Virus record (IMG/VR): IMGVR_UViG_3300048041_000144
Coordinates: 1 to 45,739 of that record
Source of the DNA: a virus
Reading direction: 5' to 3' (one strand)
DNA length: 45,739 nucleotides
Below, piece after piece: positions 1 through 9,195 of this stretch (positions are counted from its first letter, which is position 1; each line of letters starts with the position of its first letter). The position numbers and the translations under genes are program-made. Under the pieces are notes generated by a model. That model worked only from the letters and a program-made list of their open reading frames with translations, was not told the DNA's origin and did not search any database.

Positions 1-438
1 ATGATTTGCCTCGCCTTTCCGGTTAGAACCCCTGCCTATCGCGGGGATCAGAATTGGACCCCACCTTATCACAAAAAACTTGCCTGGCGACTGAAAAAAG
101 TCGGCCAGTGGGCATTCGATGTACTCATCGGTTGCCATCACAAGCGCGTTACGCTGCCCTATCAGGACCGCCAAACCTGCCTCGACTGCGGCTCCTGGCG
201 TCACTACGTTCCAAATTCAAGCCTCTCTAAGCCTGATGAGCCCATGTTTATCGGGCGCTGGAAAAAAGCGGACCTCCCCGCTTCCACTTCTCTATGGGAA
301 TCCAAGCCCGAGAATGTTCTGGAATTTCCAGCCAGTGTGAGCCACTGCATGGAATGCCAGTGGTCCATCAAAGGCCTGTGCGCCGTACCGAATGCCGCTC
401 TTTGCGATCTGGAGAGCGGAAAGGCGGTGCAGGCATGA
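1..438 (+). CDS. small cysteine-rich protein, possibly 5' truncated
   Basis: The reading frame is open from the first base of the window, so the ATG at 1 may be internal to a longer gene. The product (145 residues as seen) has CxxC pairs at about residues 60-63 and 116-119 plus C127, which suggests a small zinc-binding fold. The context GCHHKR followed by a CLDCG motif resembles short zinc-binding proteins I associate with acidobacterial genomes, but I cannot name a function. The stop overlaps the next ATG (ATGA at 435), so it is translationally coupled to the downstream early genes. Confidence 0.55.
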   Translation: MICLAFPVRTPAYRGDQNWTPPYHKKLAWRLKKVGQWAFDVLIGCHHKRVTLPYQDRQTCLDCGSWRHYVPNSSLSKPDEPMFIGRWKKADLPASTSLWESKPENVLEFPASVSHCMECQWSIKGLCAVPNAALCDLESGKAVQA

Positions 439-445
439 GAACACT
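421..445 (+). repeat. gene-junction direct repeat, copy 1
   Basis: The 25 bases around the ATGA junction match those at 651-675 with two mismatches (core GCAGGCATGAGAAC). Each copy carries the last codons of one gene and the start of the next. Confidence 0.8.
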
Positions 446-668
446 TCGCCAAAAGTCCAATCTTTACGCGCGGCATGACTTCGATAAGCAAAACATTCTT
501 ATCGCAGAGCGCGCCCTTGAACAGTCTGCCTGGGGCCGCGGTATCTACATCCCAGGAAGAGTTGTCCCGGCAGCGCGACCCGCACAGATCAAGGCCGGTG
601 CACGGAAGCTCTACGACGTGATTCGCGCCAATGCACGCCGTGAGCAGAAAAAGGCGGCGCAGGCATGA
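435..668 (+). CDS. small basic hypothetical protein
   Basis: A 77-residue protein starting at the ATG that overlaps the previous stop. It is rich in Arg and Lys and has no recognisable motif. Its C-terminal end (KKAAQA) echoes the end of the preceding protein (KAVQA) because the flanking junction sequence is duplicated. It is coupled by ATGA overlaps at both ends and lies within the early operon, so it is probably expressed with the replication genes. No function can be proposed. Confidence 0.55.
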   Translation: MRTLRQKSNLYARHDFDKQNILIAERALEQSAWGRGIYIPGRVVPAARPAQIKAGARKLYDVIRANARREQKKAAQA

Positions 669-675
669 GAACCCC
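651..675 (+). repeat. gene-junction direct repeat, copy 2
   Basis: Second copy of the junction sequence at 421-445. The two copies flank the 77-residue gene between them, as expected if that gene entered, or can be lost, through short homology at coupled start-stop junctions. Confidence 0.8.
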
Positions 676-1036
676 TCACACCCGCACGGCCCTCGGCCAC
701 AACCCTCTCCAGAGCGATCTGCTCCCCAACCTGGCTGACGCACCCGCGTTCTTTGGTGAGTCATTCAGCCAGGAGCCGGACGGGAAACGCCTCACGAGCC
801 AACTCCAGAGCGTCGAGGCCGTCATGGCTGATGGCTACTGGCGCACACTCCCCAACATCTCCACCGAACTCCGGCGTCGCTACCCTGGCAGCCGGTACGC
901 CGAAACCTCGATCAGTGCTCGTCTGCGCGATATGCGCCGCCGGGGCTGGCAGGTTGAGCACGAACGCATTCGCCCTCGCAGCGGACTCTATCAGTACCGT
1001 GCACGAAAGCTGGAGGTGGCCCGTGAAGCTGCCTAA
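665..1036 (+). CDS. winged-helix-like phage protein
   Basis: A 123-residue protein. The segment at about residues 50-110 alternates predicted helices with a basic stretch (LRDMRRRGW) followed by a Gly-Leu-Tyr-Gln-Tyr turn, a pattern seen in small winged-helix proteins of phage early regions where a YWRTLPNIS-like start precedes the recognition helix. A DNA-binding role is therefore plausible but unproven. It starts at an ATGA overlap with the upstream gene and overlaps the next gene by 14 bases, so it belongs to the same coupled operon. Confidence 0.6.
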   Translation: MRTPHTRTALGHNPLQSDLLPNLADAPAFFGESFSQEPDGKRLTSQLQSVEAVMADGYWRTLPNISTELRRRYPGSRYAETSISARLRDMRRRGWQVEHERIRPRSGLYQYRARKLEVAREAA

Positions 1037-1658
1037 CCAACGCATCGAAAAAGCTGTCGGCTCAGATCCGTTCACATTCATAAATGACGGCCTTGGCTAC
1101 GGGCCAGAAAAAGGAAGGCTGTTCGCCACCGATGGCCACATCATTGTGCTCGTACCGAGCGTGGCAGAGCCCAAAGAAGTTTCGGGGTACATTCCCGTCG
1201 CCGCCGTCAAGAAAATGCGCGCCCAGGGCTCCAAACATCCAGGAACGCTGAAAGCCTACAAATCCTGCCTGCTGCGGTCGGAAGACGGATCAACCATCAC
1301 GACAATTCGCAGATCAACGCGGAAGTTGCCGGACGTTGATTGTGTCACAAAAGACGCCGGCTACACGGGCGTTCCAGATTTCACGCTCGATGCCAACCTC
1401 TTGATTTTGTTGGCAGAAACCATGCGCGTCGGCAAGATGCCTGCGGCCCTCAATTTCTACATCGATCACACGCACAAGCCAGAGGAAGGCAAAGCGCTTC
1501 TTGTGTCCACTGACGAATCAGATGGCCCCGTGGCCCTCATCATGCCGATGCGATCCCAAAAAAAAGAGACGACAGCAGAGTCAGCGATGGCGCGTGTCTC
1601 GCTTCCATTCCACAACTCCACCAAGGCTCCAAAGCCGGAACCGGAGGCCGCGGAATGA
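1023..1658 (+). CDS. short sliding-clamp-like protein (divergent)
   Basis: I place the start at the GTG at 1023. The frame is open further upstream, but that part lies in the shadow of the previous gene. The 211-residue product resembles part of a beta clamp. It has an FATDGHIIVL stretch like the EATDLD strand of DnaN, a DANLLILLAETM helix like DnaN's NGEFLINLVKKL, and a terminal ALIMPMR matching the VVMPMR end of the full clamp encoded at 3202. A normal clamp has three domains in about 370 residues; this one has room for about one and a half. It might be a decoy, a hetero-clamp subunit or a specialised processivity factor. The assignment is inference from short motifs. Confidence 0.5.
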   Translation: MKLPNQRIEKAVGSDPFTFINDGLGYGPEKGRLFATDGHIIVLVPSVAEPKEVSGYIPVAAVKKMRAQGSKHPGTLKAYKSCLLRSEDGSTITTIRRSTRKLPDVDCVTKDAGYTGVPDFTLDANLLILLAETMRVGKMPAALNFYIDHTHKPEEGKALLVSTDESDGPVALIMPMRSQKKETTAESAMARVSLPFHNSTKAPKPEPEAAE

Positions 1659-2281
1659 GTACGCTTTTTAGCATCAAAGCTCGACGCTTGGAACGCACGC
1701 AATACACTTTTATCCGCACGTTTACCGGCCGGAAGTTTTGGCCGCTTAATCCAGAGCCTGACGAACTGGATATAAGAGACATCGCCCACGCTCTATCCAT
1801 GGTTTGCCGTTTCACCGGGCATGTGAAGCGCTTTTACAGCGTTGCCGACCATTCCCTGCGGGTCAGTAAGCTGGCCGAAAAGATGGCATTGAGAGGATAT
1901 TGCCTCTCGTTTTCATATCTGCGCACTACTTCCGCTCGCGAAATGGCCCTTTGGGGCTTGATGCATGATGCCTCAGAAGCCTATCTCTGCGATATTCCAA
2001 GCCCCATCAAGCACGCGTCCGGACTGGGAGAACTCTACCGGGAATATGAACGCCGGCTTATGAACGTAATCGCCGAGCGGTATGAACTGGGAATTATCGA
2101 GCCGCTGATTGTAAAGAAGGCAGACCGCATCCTCTTAAACACAGAAATGCGTGATCTCATGGAGAACGCAGATTTTGGCGGAGAGACTTTGCCGGATGAG
2201 ATAACTCCGCTTATCCCGGAACATGCTGAGGCCTTGTTCTTGCGCCGCTTTGAAGCGCTTACCGTGGCGCGCAAAGCCTAA
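1655..2281 (+). CDS. HD-domain phosphohydrolase (YfbR-like nucleotidase)
   Basis: A 208-residue protein with the metal-binding pattern of the HD superfamily: H66 in VADHSLRV, H104-D105 in LMHDASEAY and D157 in KKADRILLNTE. The stretch HDASEAYLCDIPSPIK is typical of phage HD proteins related to the 5'-deoxynucleotidase YfbR. Such enzymes remove phosphate from nucleoside monophosphates and probably tune nucleotide pools during phage DNA synthesis. The start overlaps the previous stop (ATGA). The neighbouring clamp and initiator genes fit a nucleotide-metabolism role. The exact substrate is unknown. Confidence 0.85.
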   Translation: MSTLFSIKARRLERTQYTFIRTFTGRKFWPLNPEPDELDIRDIAHALSMVCRFTGHVKRFYSVADHSLRVSKLAEKMALRGYCLSFSYLRTTSAREMALWGLMHDASEAYLCDIPSPIKHASGLGELYREYERRLMNVIAERYELGIIEPLIVKKADRILLNTEMRDLMENADFGGETLPDEITPLIPEHAEALFLRRFEALTVARKA

Positions 2282-2304
2282 CGCGCAGCAGATGAGGCCG
2301 ACCT

Positions 2305-2514
2305 GTGATCGACGCCTTTGATGTATTTGCCGTCATCGTTTTCATTGCGGCGTTTGCGTTTGGTCCCATAGGCGTTATCTGTGTTGTTGCGCGCATCAGC
2401 AAATGCCTCAAGCGACGAAGGCAAAGCACCACGCTGCCTTATGTGCGTTCAGAGGCGATAAGTCCCGAGGCTCAGCGTGAGGTTGATGAGCTGGAACATC
2501 TTCTGACCTTGTAG
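2305..2514 (+). CDS. small single-pass membrane protein
   Basis: A 69-residue protein starting at GTG. Residues 5-30 form one hydrophobic helix rich in Phe, Ile, Val and Ala, followed by a basic cytoplasmic-type stretch (KCLKRRR) and a soluble acidic tail. The positive residues after the helix suggest N-out/C-in topology. Start and function are uncertain. It lies in the early operon between the HD protein and a small zinc-ribbon protein. Confidence 0.5.
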   Translation: MIDAFDVFAVIVFIAAFAFGPIGVICVVARISKCLKRRRQSTTLPYVRSEAISPEAQREVDELEHLLTL

Positions 2515-2546
2515 CCCGTTCATATCTTCACTTCTTCGGAGAGCAA

Positions 2547-2759
2547 ATGTCTATCCATGTCGATTTGAAAATTTGTGAGGCGTGCGGAACGCTCTACTAC
2601 CGCGCCAAAGACGCATCCAGCGTCTATTGCGCCGGATGCGCATCGATGCTCCGCAACTTCCCAACGCCGGAAAGCCGCAAACGCCGCGGCCGGAAGGCAG
2701 GGTCTTCTACGCGCGCATTGTCTTATGCCCGTCCTAACAATGTTGGAGGCACGCGATGA
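2547..2759 (+). CDS. small zinc-ribbon protein
   Basis: A 70-residue protein with two CxxC pairs (CEACG at about 10-14 and CAGC at about 28-31), the spacing of a rubredoxin-like zinc ribbon. The C-terminal half is basic (SRKRRGRKAG) and could contact nucleic acid. The stop overlaps the next ATG (ATGA at 2756), which argues that the gene is real and co-translated with the sigma-like protein that follows. Its role is unknown. Confidence 0.6.
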   Translation: MSIHVDLKICEACGTLYYRAKDASSVYCAGCASMLRNFPTPESRKRRGRKAGSSTRALSYARPNNVGGTR

Positions 2760-3166
2760 GCAATGCGCAGAACGTGCCCGAACTCGATCTCTACTTCTAC
2801 AGGTTACAAACGCACGGGATGTTGCGGCGCTATTTCTATACCTCGCTTCAGACGAGCCGGGTGGCGTCTTCACTGGCCGATCCGATTGGACGCGGCTGGG
2901 TTTCAAGCCAGCCGATTCGCACCTTTGAAGATGCCGTGATTTTCGTTCACGACATGGAGCGGTGCCTGCGGCGTTTGAACTCCCTGGATCGAGACATCCT
3001 GAACCGCGTTGTTATTCAGGAGTACACACATGCCGAGGCGGCCAGTCTGCTCGGCATGAGCGTACGCATAATCTCGTATAAGTTGCCGATTGCACTGGAC
3101 CGCTTCACCACGTTGCTGCTCAATGCCGGATTGTTGATTCTTCCAGAGCCGGAAAAAACAAAGTAG
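2756..3166 (+). CDS. sigma-region-4-like helix-turn-helix protein
   Basis: A 136-residue protein. Its C-terminal half reads like sigma-70 region 4: a helix (SLDRDILNRVVIQ), then YTHAEAASLLGMS as the first HTH helix and turn, then VRIISYKLPIALDR as the recognition helix. Phage proteins of this kind often act as late-transcription activators or sigma-like factors. It could be the switch to the late operon that starts near 9711, but that is inference from position alone. It is coupled to the upstream zinc-ribbon gene. Confidence 0.6.
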   Translation: MSNAQNVPELDLYFYRLQTHGMLRRYFYTSLQTSRVASSLADPIGRGWVSSQPIRTFEDAVIFVHDMERCLRRLNSLDRDILNRVVIQEYTHAEAASLLGMSVRIISYKLPIALDRFTTLLLNAGLLILPEPEKTK

Positions 3167-3201
3167 CTCAACACTCAACACTCAATTCATGAAAGGAACC
3201 G

Positions 3202-4353
3202 ATGAACTCCGCAAAAGAAAAATCGGAAGCCGCTCCATTAAAAGCGGCGATCACACTCGCTAATCTCAAGCACACCCTGAAAGTGGTTGGGATGGCGATT
3301 GAGCGCAAAACGACGATACCTATCCTGTCATGCGTGCGCATGGAGCAGCTAGCTGCCGGCCTGGCTATCGAAGCAACGGATTTGGATACCTCTATTCGCG
3401 CCATCATGGTCTCAGAGCCACACGGACCGAAGCTCCCCATCGTAATGCCCGCCGAGCACTTCATGGAGTGGACAAAGCTGCTCGATGGCGATGAAGTGAA
3501 GATCAGCGCCACAGATCGGCGGGCCACTTTGCAATGTGGCCGCGCCCGCGCCGTGCTGCCTGTACTGAATGCCGCGCAGTGGCCATGTACCGGCGAGGCA
3601 TTCGAGATGGCTGGAACTACAGCCATCTCGTTTACTCAGGGGAGTTTTGCGCGGGCTCTCCGCTTTGCGCTGATTTCGATGAGCACGGAAGAGTCGAGGT
3701 ACGTCATCAATGGAATTCTGCTGGAGGGAGACGGGCAATATCTGCGCATGGTTTCAACCAACGGCCATTGCTTGATGAAGTACACCCTTCCCTGCGAGCA
3801 GAAAATCAAGCTGCTGTTGCCCGCGCCGCTCATTAAAAATCTGCTGCCCTTATTGGTGGACGAAGACGGCGGAGTCGATCTTTCCTTTAACAAGACTGCG
3901 ATCCTAGCCACCGTCAAAATCAACGAGACGAGGTTTTTTATCTCAGCGCATGTACTCTCCGGTGCGTTCCCGTCTTATGACAAAGTGGTGCCGTCCGACC
4001 CTCGGCTGGAAGTCACCGCCAATGCCAGCGATCTGCTGGCCAGCCTGGAGCGCTGCCTATTGCTGAGCGATGAGAACTCAGGCTGTATCCGCCTCACGTT
4101 CGATAAGCAAATCACGATCGATGCATCGAGCGCCATGGGCGGGGAGGCACGTGAAACGGTGGATTGCCAGGGATGCCCGGAAAATCCGCTGACTATCGGC
4201 GTGAACGGCGAGTTCCTGATCAACCTGGTCAAAAAGCTGGACGGCGAAGTCCGCATCGCTCTTCCGCCAGACAATACAAAGCCGCTGTTATTCAAGGCCG
4301 CACCGCACGAAGACGAGACGTTGGGCTATGTGGTCATGCCCATGAGGTTTTAA
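3202..4353 (+). CDS. dnaN: DNA polymerase III beta subunit (sliding clamp)
   Basis: A 383-residue protein of normal DnaN length. It opens with the conserved LKHTLKVVGMAIERKTTIPILSC region of domain I, has the central SRYVINGILLEG of domain II, and ends in GYVVMPMRF, the conserved C-terminus that lines the hydrophobic partner-binding pocket. The clamp encircles DNA and tethers polymerase. An AAAGGA ribosome-binding site precedes the ATG. No DNA polymerase or clamp loader is encoded in the window, so this clamp probably works with host Pol III. Its presence beside a short clamp-like gene (1023-1658) is unusual. Confidence 0.93.
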   Translation: MNSAKEKSEAAPLKAAITLANLKHTLKVVGMAIERKTTIPILSCVRMEQLAAGLAIEATDLDTSIRAIMVSEPHGPKLPIVMPAEHFMEWTKLLDGDEVKISATDRRATLQCGRARAVLPVLNAAQWPCTGEAFEMAGTTAISFTQGSFARALRFALISMSTEESRYVINGILLEGDGQYLRMVSTNGHCLMKYTLPCEQKIKLLLPAPLIKNLLPLLVDEDGGVDLSFNKTAILATVKINETRFFISAHVLSGAFPSYDKVVPSDPRLEVTANASDLLASLERCLLLSDENSGCIRLTFDKQITIDASSAMGGEARETVDCQGCPENPLTIGVNGEFLINLVKKLDGEVRIALPPDNTKPLLFKAAPHEDETLGYVVMPMRF

Positions 4354-4356
4354 GCC

Positions 4357-4721
4357 ATGGGCAAGCGTTGGACGCCGGAGGGTGTAGCAAGCCTCCGGCG
4401 ATTGGATGGGACGGTTACAGACTACGCATTGGCGAAGCTGCTGGGGCGTTCATGTTACTCGATTGTCAACAAGAAAAAAGAGCTGAGATACGCAGAGAAT
4501 TCGCATGGTGAAATCACACCGGTGCAGCGTTACGCACGGCTCTATGCGGTTTCACACACGGTTGTGGAGATGGTTGGCGTGAAGAATCTCGATCTGATGG
4601 ATGAGGAGCACAGGAGAAAGACGCTTTGGAAGATGTCCAAGCGGTTTTCTTCCAATTCAAAAAAAGACGAGACTGCGGCGCGGATAGAACGCATGATGCA
4701 GCTCTCTGAAAGGTGTGGTTG

Positions 4722-4722
<1 letters not shown>
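4357..4722 (+). CDS. HTH/Myb-like DNA-binding protein
   Basis: A 121-residue protein beginning MGKRWTPEGVASLRRL, followed by a Tyr-Ala-Leu-Ala-Lys-Leu-Leu-Gly-Arg helix. This is the arrangement of a small Myb/SANT-like or trihelix HTH at residues 4-45, where K and R residues would contact DNA. The rest is helical and basic with no known motif. It starts three bases after dnaN and its stop overlaps the initiator start (TGATG), so it is coupled to both. A role in replication control is plausible from position. Confidence 0.6.
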
Positions 4723-5840
<1,118 letters not shown>

Positions 5841-6038
5841 TGAGGTGGCAGCGGAGATTGAGGCAGGCAAGGATGCGCGGTGCCTGGCGCTCGAAAGAGA
5901 AAGCCAAGCTCGGCGTCGGGCAGCGGAGATTGATGAGTTTTGGCAGTGGGTTGCTGAACGGGTTCAATTCATGGGCGAAACAGAGCAGGAAATTCTGGAC
6001 AGGTTTCCCAGTTACAAGGGCACGAAACCGAGGGTGAG

Positions 6039-6377
6039 ATGAAAGAAAGACTGTTGGAGATTTTGCAACATGCACTTGGAGTAGATCGGTACGGCAGAGG
6101 CGAGCAATATCGCAATTACTTTGTTGCCGGGGGAGATATCGCCACCTCCTGCCGTGAGTTGGTTGCGCTTGGTTTCATGATCGAGCATCCTGCCAGTGAA
6201 CTCACAGGCGGCGATCCATGCTTCTGTGTTACTGACGCTGGAAAGAAGGCAATGACCGCCGAAAGTCCACAACCACCCAAGTTGACGCGAAGCCAGCAAA
6301 GATACCAACGGTTCCTGGATGCCGACTGCGGAAAACCCTTCAAAGAGTGGCTGAAATCTCCATACGGAGCGAGGTAA
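6039..6377 (+). CDS. conserved phage hypothetical protein
   Basis: A 112-residue protein starting at an ATGA overlap. The stretch YRNYFVAGGD, CRELVALGFM and a TGGDPCFCVTDAGKKA segment match a small protein family seen repeatedly in phage early regions, where a short winged-helix-like unit ends in VTDAGK. The C-terminal part (LTRSQQRYQRFLDADCG, FKEWL) is basic and helical. No biochemical role is known to me. It is co-transcribed with the replication genes. Confidence 0.65.
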   Translation: MKERLLEILQHALGVDRYGRGEQYRNYFVAGGDIATSCRELVALGFMIEHPASELTGGDPCFCVTDAGKKAMTAESPQPPKLTRSQQRYQRFLDADCGKPFKEWLKSPYGAR

Positions 6378-6380
6378 GCA

Positions 6381-6818
6381 ATGGAGCAGCAATCCAAGTT
6401 AGACGTAAGCAAGTGGCAGGCGTCCAGGCGGCAATGGAACTACACCCCGGTGCTTTGGTTTTACTACCGGATGATCGAGGTTGCGTTTCTGGACGCGCGC
6501 AGCAAAGACGGTGATCGGCCCACGGATGAGGCTCTGCTGGCGCGGGATTGGATTGCACGCTCCGAGTCTGTGCCGCCGCCGGCACCACGGGAGTATGTGA
6601 GCTTCCCGGAGTGCTGCCAGATGCTTGGGCTCAAGCCGGACGTTGAACGAGTGGCCCTGTTGGAGATGATCGACGCGGCTGTTGACTGTGATGATGATGA
6701 GGCGTGGGCGCGCCTTGAAGTGCTGAGAGAGAGCGAGCCTACAGACGATGCGGAGTCGCTGTTTGATGCTCCGCGGATTGTGCCGGCACTCGATCAGATG
6801 ATGCTTTTTGCAGCATGA
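6381..6818 (+). CDS. hypothetical protein, acidic C-terminal half
   Basis: A 145-residue protein. The N-terminal half holds a Trp/Tyr-rich segment (SRRQWNYTPVLWFYYRM), and the second half is strongly acidic with CDDDEAW and DDAESLFD, ending in a hydrophobic LDQMMLFAA. No family is recognised. It lies three bases after the preceding gene and 12 bases before the next, which has a good AAAAGGAG site, so it is a member of the same operon. Confidence 0.6.
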   Translation: MEQQSKLDVSKWQASRRQWNYTPVLWFYYRMIEVAFLDARSKDGDRPTDEALLARDWIARSESVPPPAPREYVSFPECCQMLGLKPDVERVALLEMIDAAVDCDDDEAWARLEVLRESEPTDDAESLFDAPRIVPALDQMMLFAA

Positions 6819-6830
6819 AAAAGGAGAACC

Positions 6831-7166
6831 ATGGACAGAATTAGCAAGGAAATTGAAATGCGCCGCTCAATCAGAATCTTTGCGGTGAACGATTATGAGT
6901 GGTGGGCGGGTGAGTCGGAAACGGCTGTCATCGCTGAAATGTGCAAACAATTGGATTGCGCCGACAAGTCCGAACTGCTCAGAGAAGAGTACATCTTTGA
7001 TGACGGAATAGTTGGGTTAAGTGAAGGCCGCATTCAGCAGCTCATCTATCACGATGACGATGACGTAAACGGGGAAGTGGTCAAGCGGACTTTCCGTGAA
7101 CAGCTCGACCGGATGATTCTTGCCGGCCAGGCGTTCCCCTGCCTGTTTGCCACCACAGAGGATTGA
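6831..7166 (+). CDS. hypothetical acidic protein
   Basis: A 111-residue protein preceded by AAGGAG at proper spacing. It has a low-complexity acidic run (YHDDDDVNGE) in the C-terminal half and FAVNDYEWWAGESE near the start. This opening resembles small phage proteins that begin with a short beta strand and a Tyr-Glu-Trp-Trp motif, but I cannot name the family. The next gene follows after two bases. Confidence 0.6.
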   Translation: MDRISKEIEMRRSIRIFAVNDYEWWAGESETAVIAEMCKQLDCADKSELLREEYIFDDGIVGLSEGRIQQLIYHDDDDVNGEVVKRTFREQLDRMILAGQAFPCLFATTED

Positions 7167-7168
7167 GC

Positions 7169-7504
7169 ATGATTCTGACTTTTCAATGTGAATTTGGCCA
7201 GCCGCTTGCTCTCCATTTAAGTGAGAGGTTTGGCCCACGCGTTGAGGCGCAAAGTCTTGACTTTCTCAACTGTGCGCCTATCGAGTGGAGGATCACTCCG
7301 GACGATTGGCGACTAGGTGTGCGCTCTGGCGTGAGCCAATACCTCGCCACGTTCCATGATCTTCAACGACCAGTGTTGGGCGGAACGCGTGGCATCTCTG
7401 TTGCAGATGCCACGCTCGAAACCTACGGCATCGGCGCGGCCATAGTTCATATCTATCTGCGGCCGGGAACCTACCCGGAAACGGGATGCTTCGGCGGTGA
7501 GTGA
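7169..7504 (+). CDS. hypothetical protein
   Basis: A 111-residue protein from the ATG at 7169, two bases after the previous stop. It has mixed alpha/beta character and a Gly-rich C-terminus (YLRPGTYPETGCFGGE). No motif identifies it. The stop overlaps the GTGATG at 7501-7506 that starts the ASCH-domain gene, so translation of the two is probably coupled. Confidence 0.55.
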   Translation: MILTFQCEFGQPLALHLSERFGPRVEAQSLDFLNCAPIEWRITPDDWRLGVRSGVSQYLATFHDLQRPVLGGTRGISVADATLETYGIGAAIVHIYLRPGTYPETGCFGGE

Positions 7505-7848
7505 TGCGTAATCTCGTGTTGCATTTGAAGTCTTGCTATTTCCGAGAAATTAAAGAGGGAAGAAAGCGGTTTGAATACCGGCTCGTGAAGCCGTATTGGC
7601 AAAAACGCCTCGTGGGCCGGACTTATGACCGCGTGGTCTTTTGGGACGCGTACAAACCGCACAGTCCTGACACCGTGATCGTTTCAGCTTGGCGAGGGTA
7701 TGAAATCCAGACCATCCAGCATGAGCACTTTGGGCCTGCTCCAGTGAAGGTGTTTGCGATTCGGGTCTATGATGCCGCTCCGCTGATTGATCCAGAGAAA
7801 GATAAAGAGGATGAGCGGTTGCTCAGGCGTAACGGTTTAATCCGCTGA
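7504..7848 (+). CDS. ASCH-domain protein
   Basis: A 114-residue protein from the ATG at 7504 (a GTG at 7501 is also in frame). It matches phage ASCH-domain proteins: LVLHLKSCYFREIKEGRKRFEYRL is the usual first strand and helix with the K-x-G-x-K/R-x-x-E-Y/F-R signature, followed by YWQKRLVGRTYDRVVFWDAY. ASCH domains adopt a PUA-like beta barrel that binds RNA or modified nucleosides. The substrate here is unknown. It is the last gene before a strong terminator, so it closes the early operon. Confidence 0.8.
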   Translation: MRNLVLHLKSCYFREIKEGRKRFEYRLVKPYWQKRLVGRTYDRVVFWDAYKPHSPDTVIVSAWRGYEIQTIQHEHFGPAPVKVFAIRVYDAAPLIDPEKDKEDERLLRRNGLIR

Positions 7849-7868
7849 CAACTAAGCAATGCCACACA

Positions 7869-7896
7869 GGCCCGGCTCCGGCTGGGCCTTTTCTTT
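7869..7896 (+). terminator. rho-independent terminator of the early operon
   Basis: GGCCCGGC and GCTGGGCC (one G-T pair) form an 8-bp stem with a TCCG loop, followed by TTTTCTTT. It lies 20 bases after the ASCH gene. Confidence 0.85.
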
Positions 7897-8013
7897 GCCT
7901 TCAAGACGGCAGAGTTGCCGTGATTCGGCTATTTTCTCTACCTAGAAATGGACAGCCCTAGAAAACAATGGCTTTGTTGCGCGGTTTTCGGGTTTGGGTG
8001 CGCAATTGGGTAC

Positions 8014-9195
8014 ATGGGGAGAAAAACAGGGTTGTCGGTGGCCAAGATTCGCGCACTTGAGCCAAAACAGGCTCGGTATACGGTCACTGACGGCGGCGGC
8101 CTCGGTTTGGAGGTGCAGCCAAGTGGCTTGAAGAGCTGGCGCTTGCGCTACAGACTCCGTGGACGGCCTGGGAAGATCAACCTGGGCCGTTTCCCTGTCC
8201 TAAGCCTTGCGGATGCGCGACAAAGGCGCGACGTGCTTTTGTCGGCCATCTCTAGCGGAACGTCTCCAGCCGAACAGCGCCGCAAAGAGAAACTTGCGGA
8301 AGAGCGAGGCGAAACCGTTAAAGCGTTTGGCGAGAAGTATTTGACCGGGCACGTACAGCGCCGCCGGCGGGATGTTGCGCCCATGCGCCGGTATTTGGAG
8401 CGAGACGTGTATCCGGTGATCGGCAATCGGGCTATCGGATCGATCCACACGGACGATGTGCGGGAGCTGATCTTCAAGCGCGTGGAAGACGGCAAGCCGC
8501 AAAGCGCGTTGGCTATTCGTAACTTGCTGAAAAGGTTATGGGATTACGCGCTTGTGCGCGGCGTTGCGGATAAGAATCCGTTGAGCGCGATCCCAGCCAA
8601 GTTTGTGGCGGAGATGAGCGAACGCAACCGGGCATTGAAGCCAGGCGAACTCACAGCGTTTCTCAAAGCCCTTGAAATGGCTCGAATTCGCCCCGATCTG
8701 AAAGCAGCTTTGTGGTTCATTCTGTTGACGTTGACCCGCAAAGGCGAGGCACGGCGCGCGCGCTGGGATGAGTTCGATTTGGACAAGGCGGAATGGGCTT
8801 TGCCGGAAGCGCACAGCAAGACAGACACGCCGCTTGTCGTGCCATTGCCACGGCAAGTGCTTGAGTTGCTGAGAGCACAGCGCCAACGGCATCCGCGTGC
8901 AAGCGTTGTGTTTCCCATGCGCGCCGCCGATCACACACCCATTGCAGCCAGCACACTCAACCGTGCCTTGAGCCGTATCCCTGTGAAGATAGAACACTTT
9001 ACAGTGCATGACTTACGACGCACAGCAGCGACCAACCTGAGTGAGCAAGAGTACAACACCGATGTGATTGAGAAGGCGCTCAATCACAAGCTCAAGGGCG
9101 TGCGTGGCGTGTACAACCGCGCCCAATATGCCAGGCAAAGAGCCGAGATGCTGCAAGCCTGGGCCGATTGGCTGGATGAACTGAAAGGTAAGTGA
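8014..9195 (+). CDS. int: tyrosine integrase, P4/DUF4102 type
   Basis: I place the start at the ATG at 8014 because the DUF4102 arm-binding domain begins right after it (LSVAKIRALEPKQARYTVTDGGGLGLEV at about 7-34); the frame stays open to 7948. The 393-residue enzyme has the catalytic set: Arg in LTLTRKGEARRARW, HDLRR (HxxR), LNHKLKG, and Tyr in GVYNRAQY. Such integrases recombine attP with tRNA or similar sites. It is odd that it sits between early and packaging genes rather than at an element end. No clear ribosome-binding site precedes 8014. Confidence 0.9.
   Translation: MGRKTGLSVAKIRALEPKQARYTVTDGGGLGLEVQPSGLKSWRLRYRLRGRPGKINLGRFPVLSLADARQRRDVLLSAISSGTSPAEQRRKEKLAEERGETVKAFGEKYLTGHVQRRRRDVAPMRRYLERDVYPVIGNRAIGSIHTDDVRELIFKRVEDGKPQSALAIRNLLKRLWDYALVRGVADKNPLSAIPAKFVAEMSERNRALKPGELTAFLKALEMARIRPDLKAALWFILLTLTRKGEARRARWDEFDLDKAEWALPEAHSKTDTPLVVPLPRQVLELLRAQRQRHPRASVVFPMRAADHTPIAASTLNRALSRIPVKIEHFTVHDLRRTAATNLSEQEYNTDVIEKALNHKLKGVRGVYNRAQYARQRAEMLQAWADWLDELKGK

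Noticed and set aside
7897-8013. Riboswitch or promoter ahead of the internal integrase
   Set aside because: No paired structure and no convincing -35/-10 pair with correct spacing was found.
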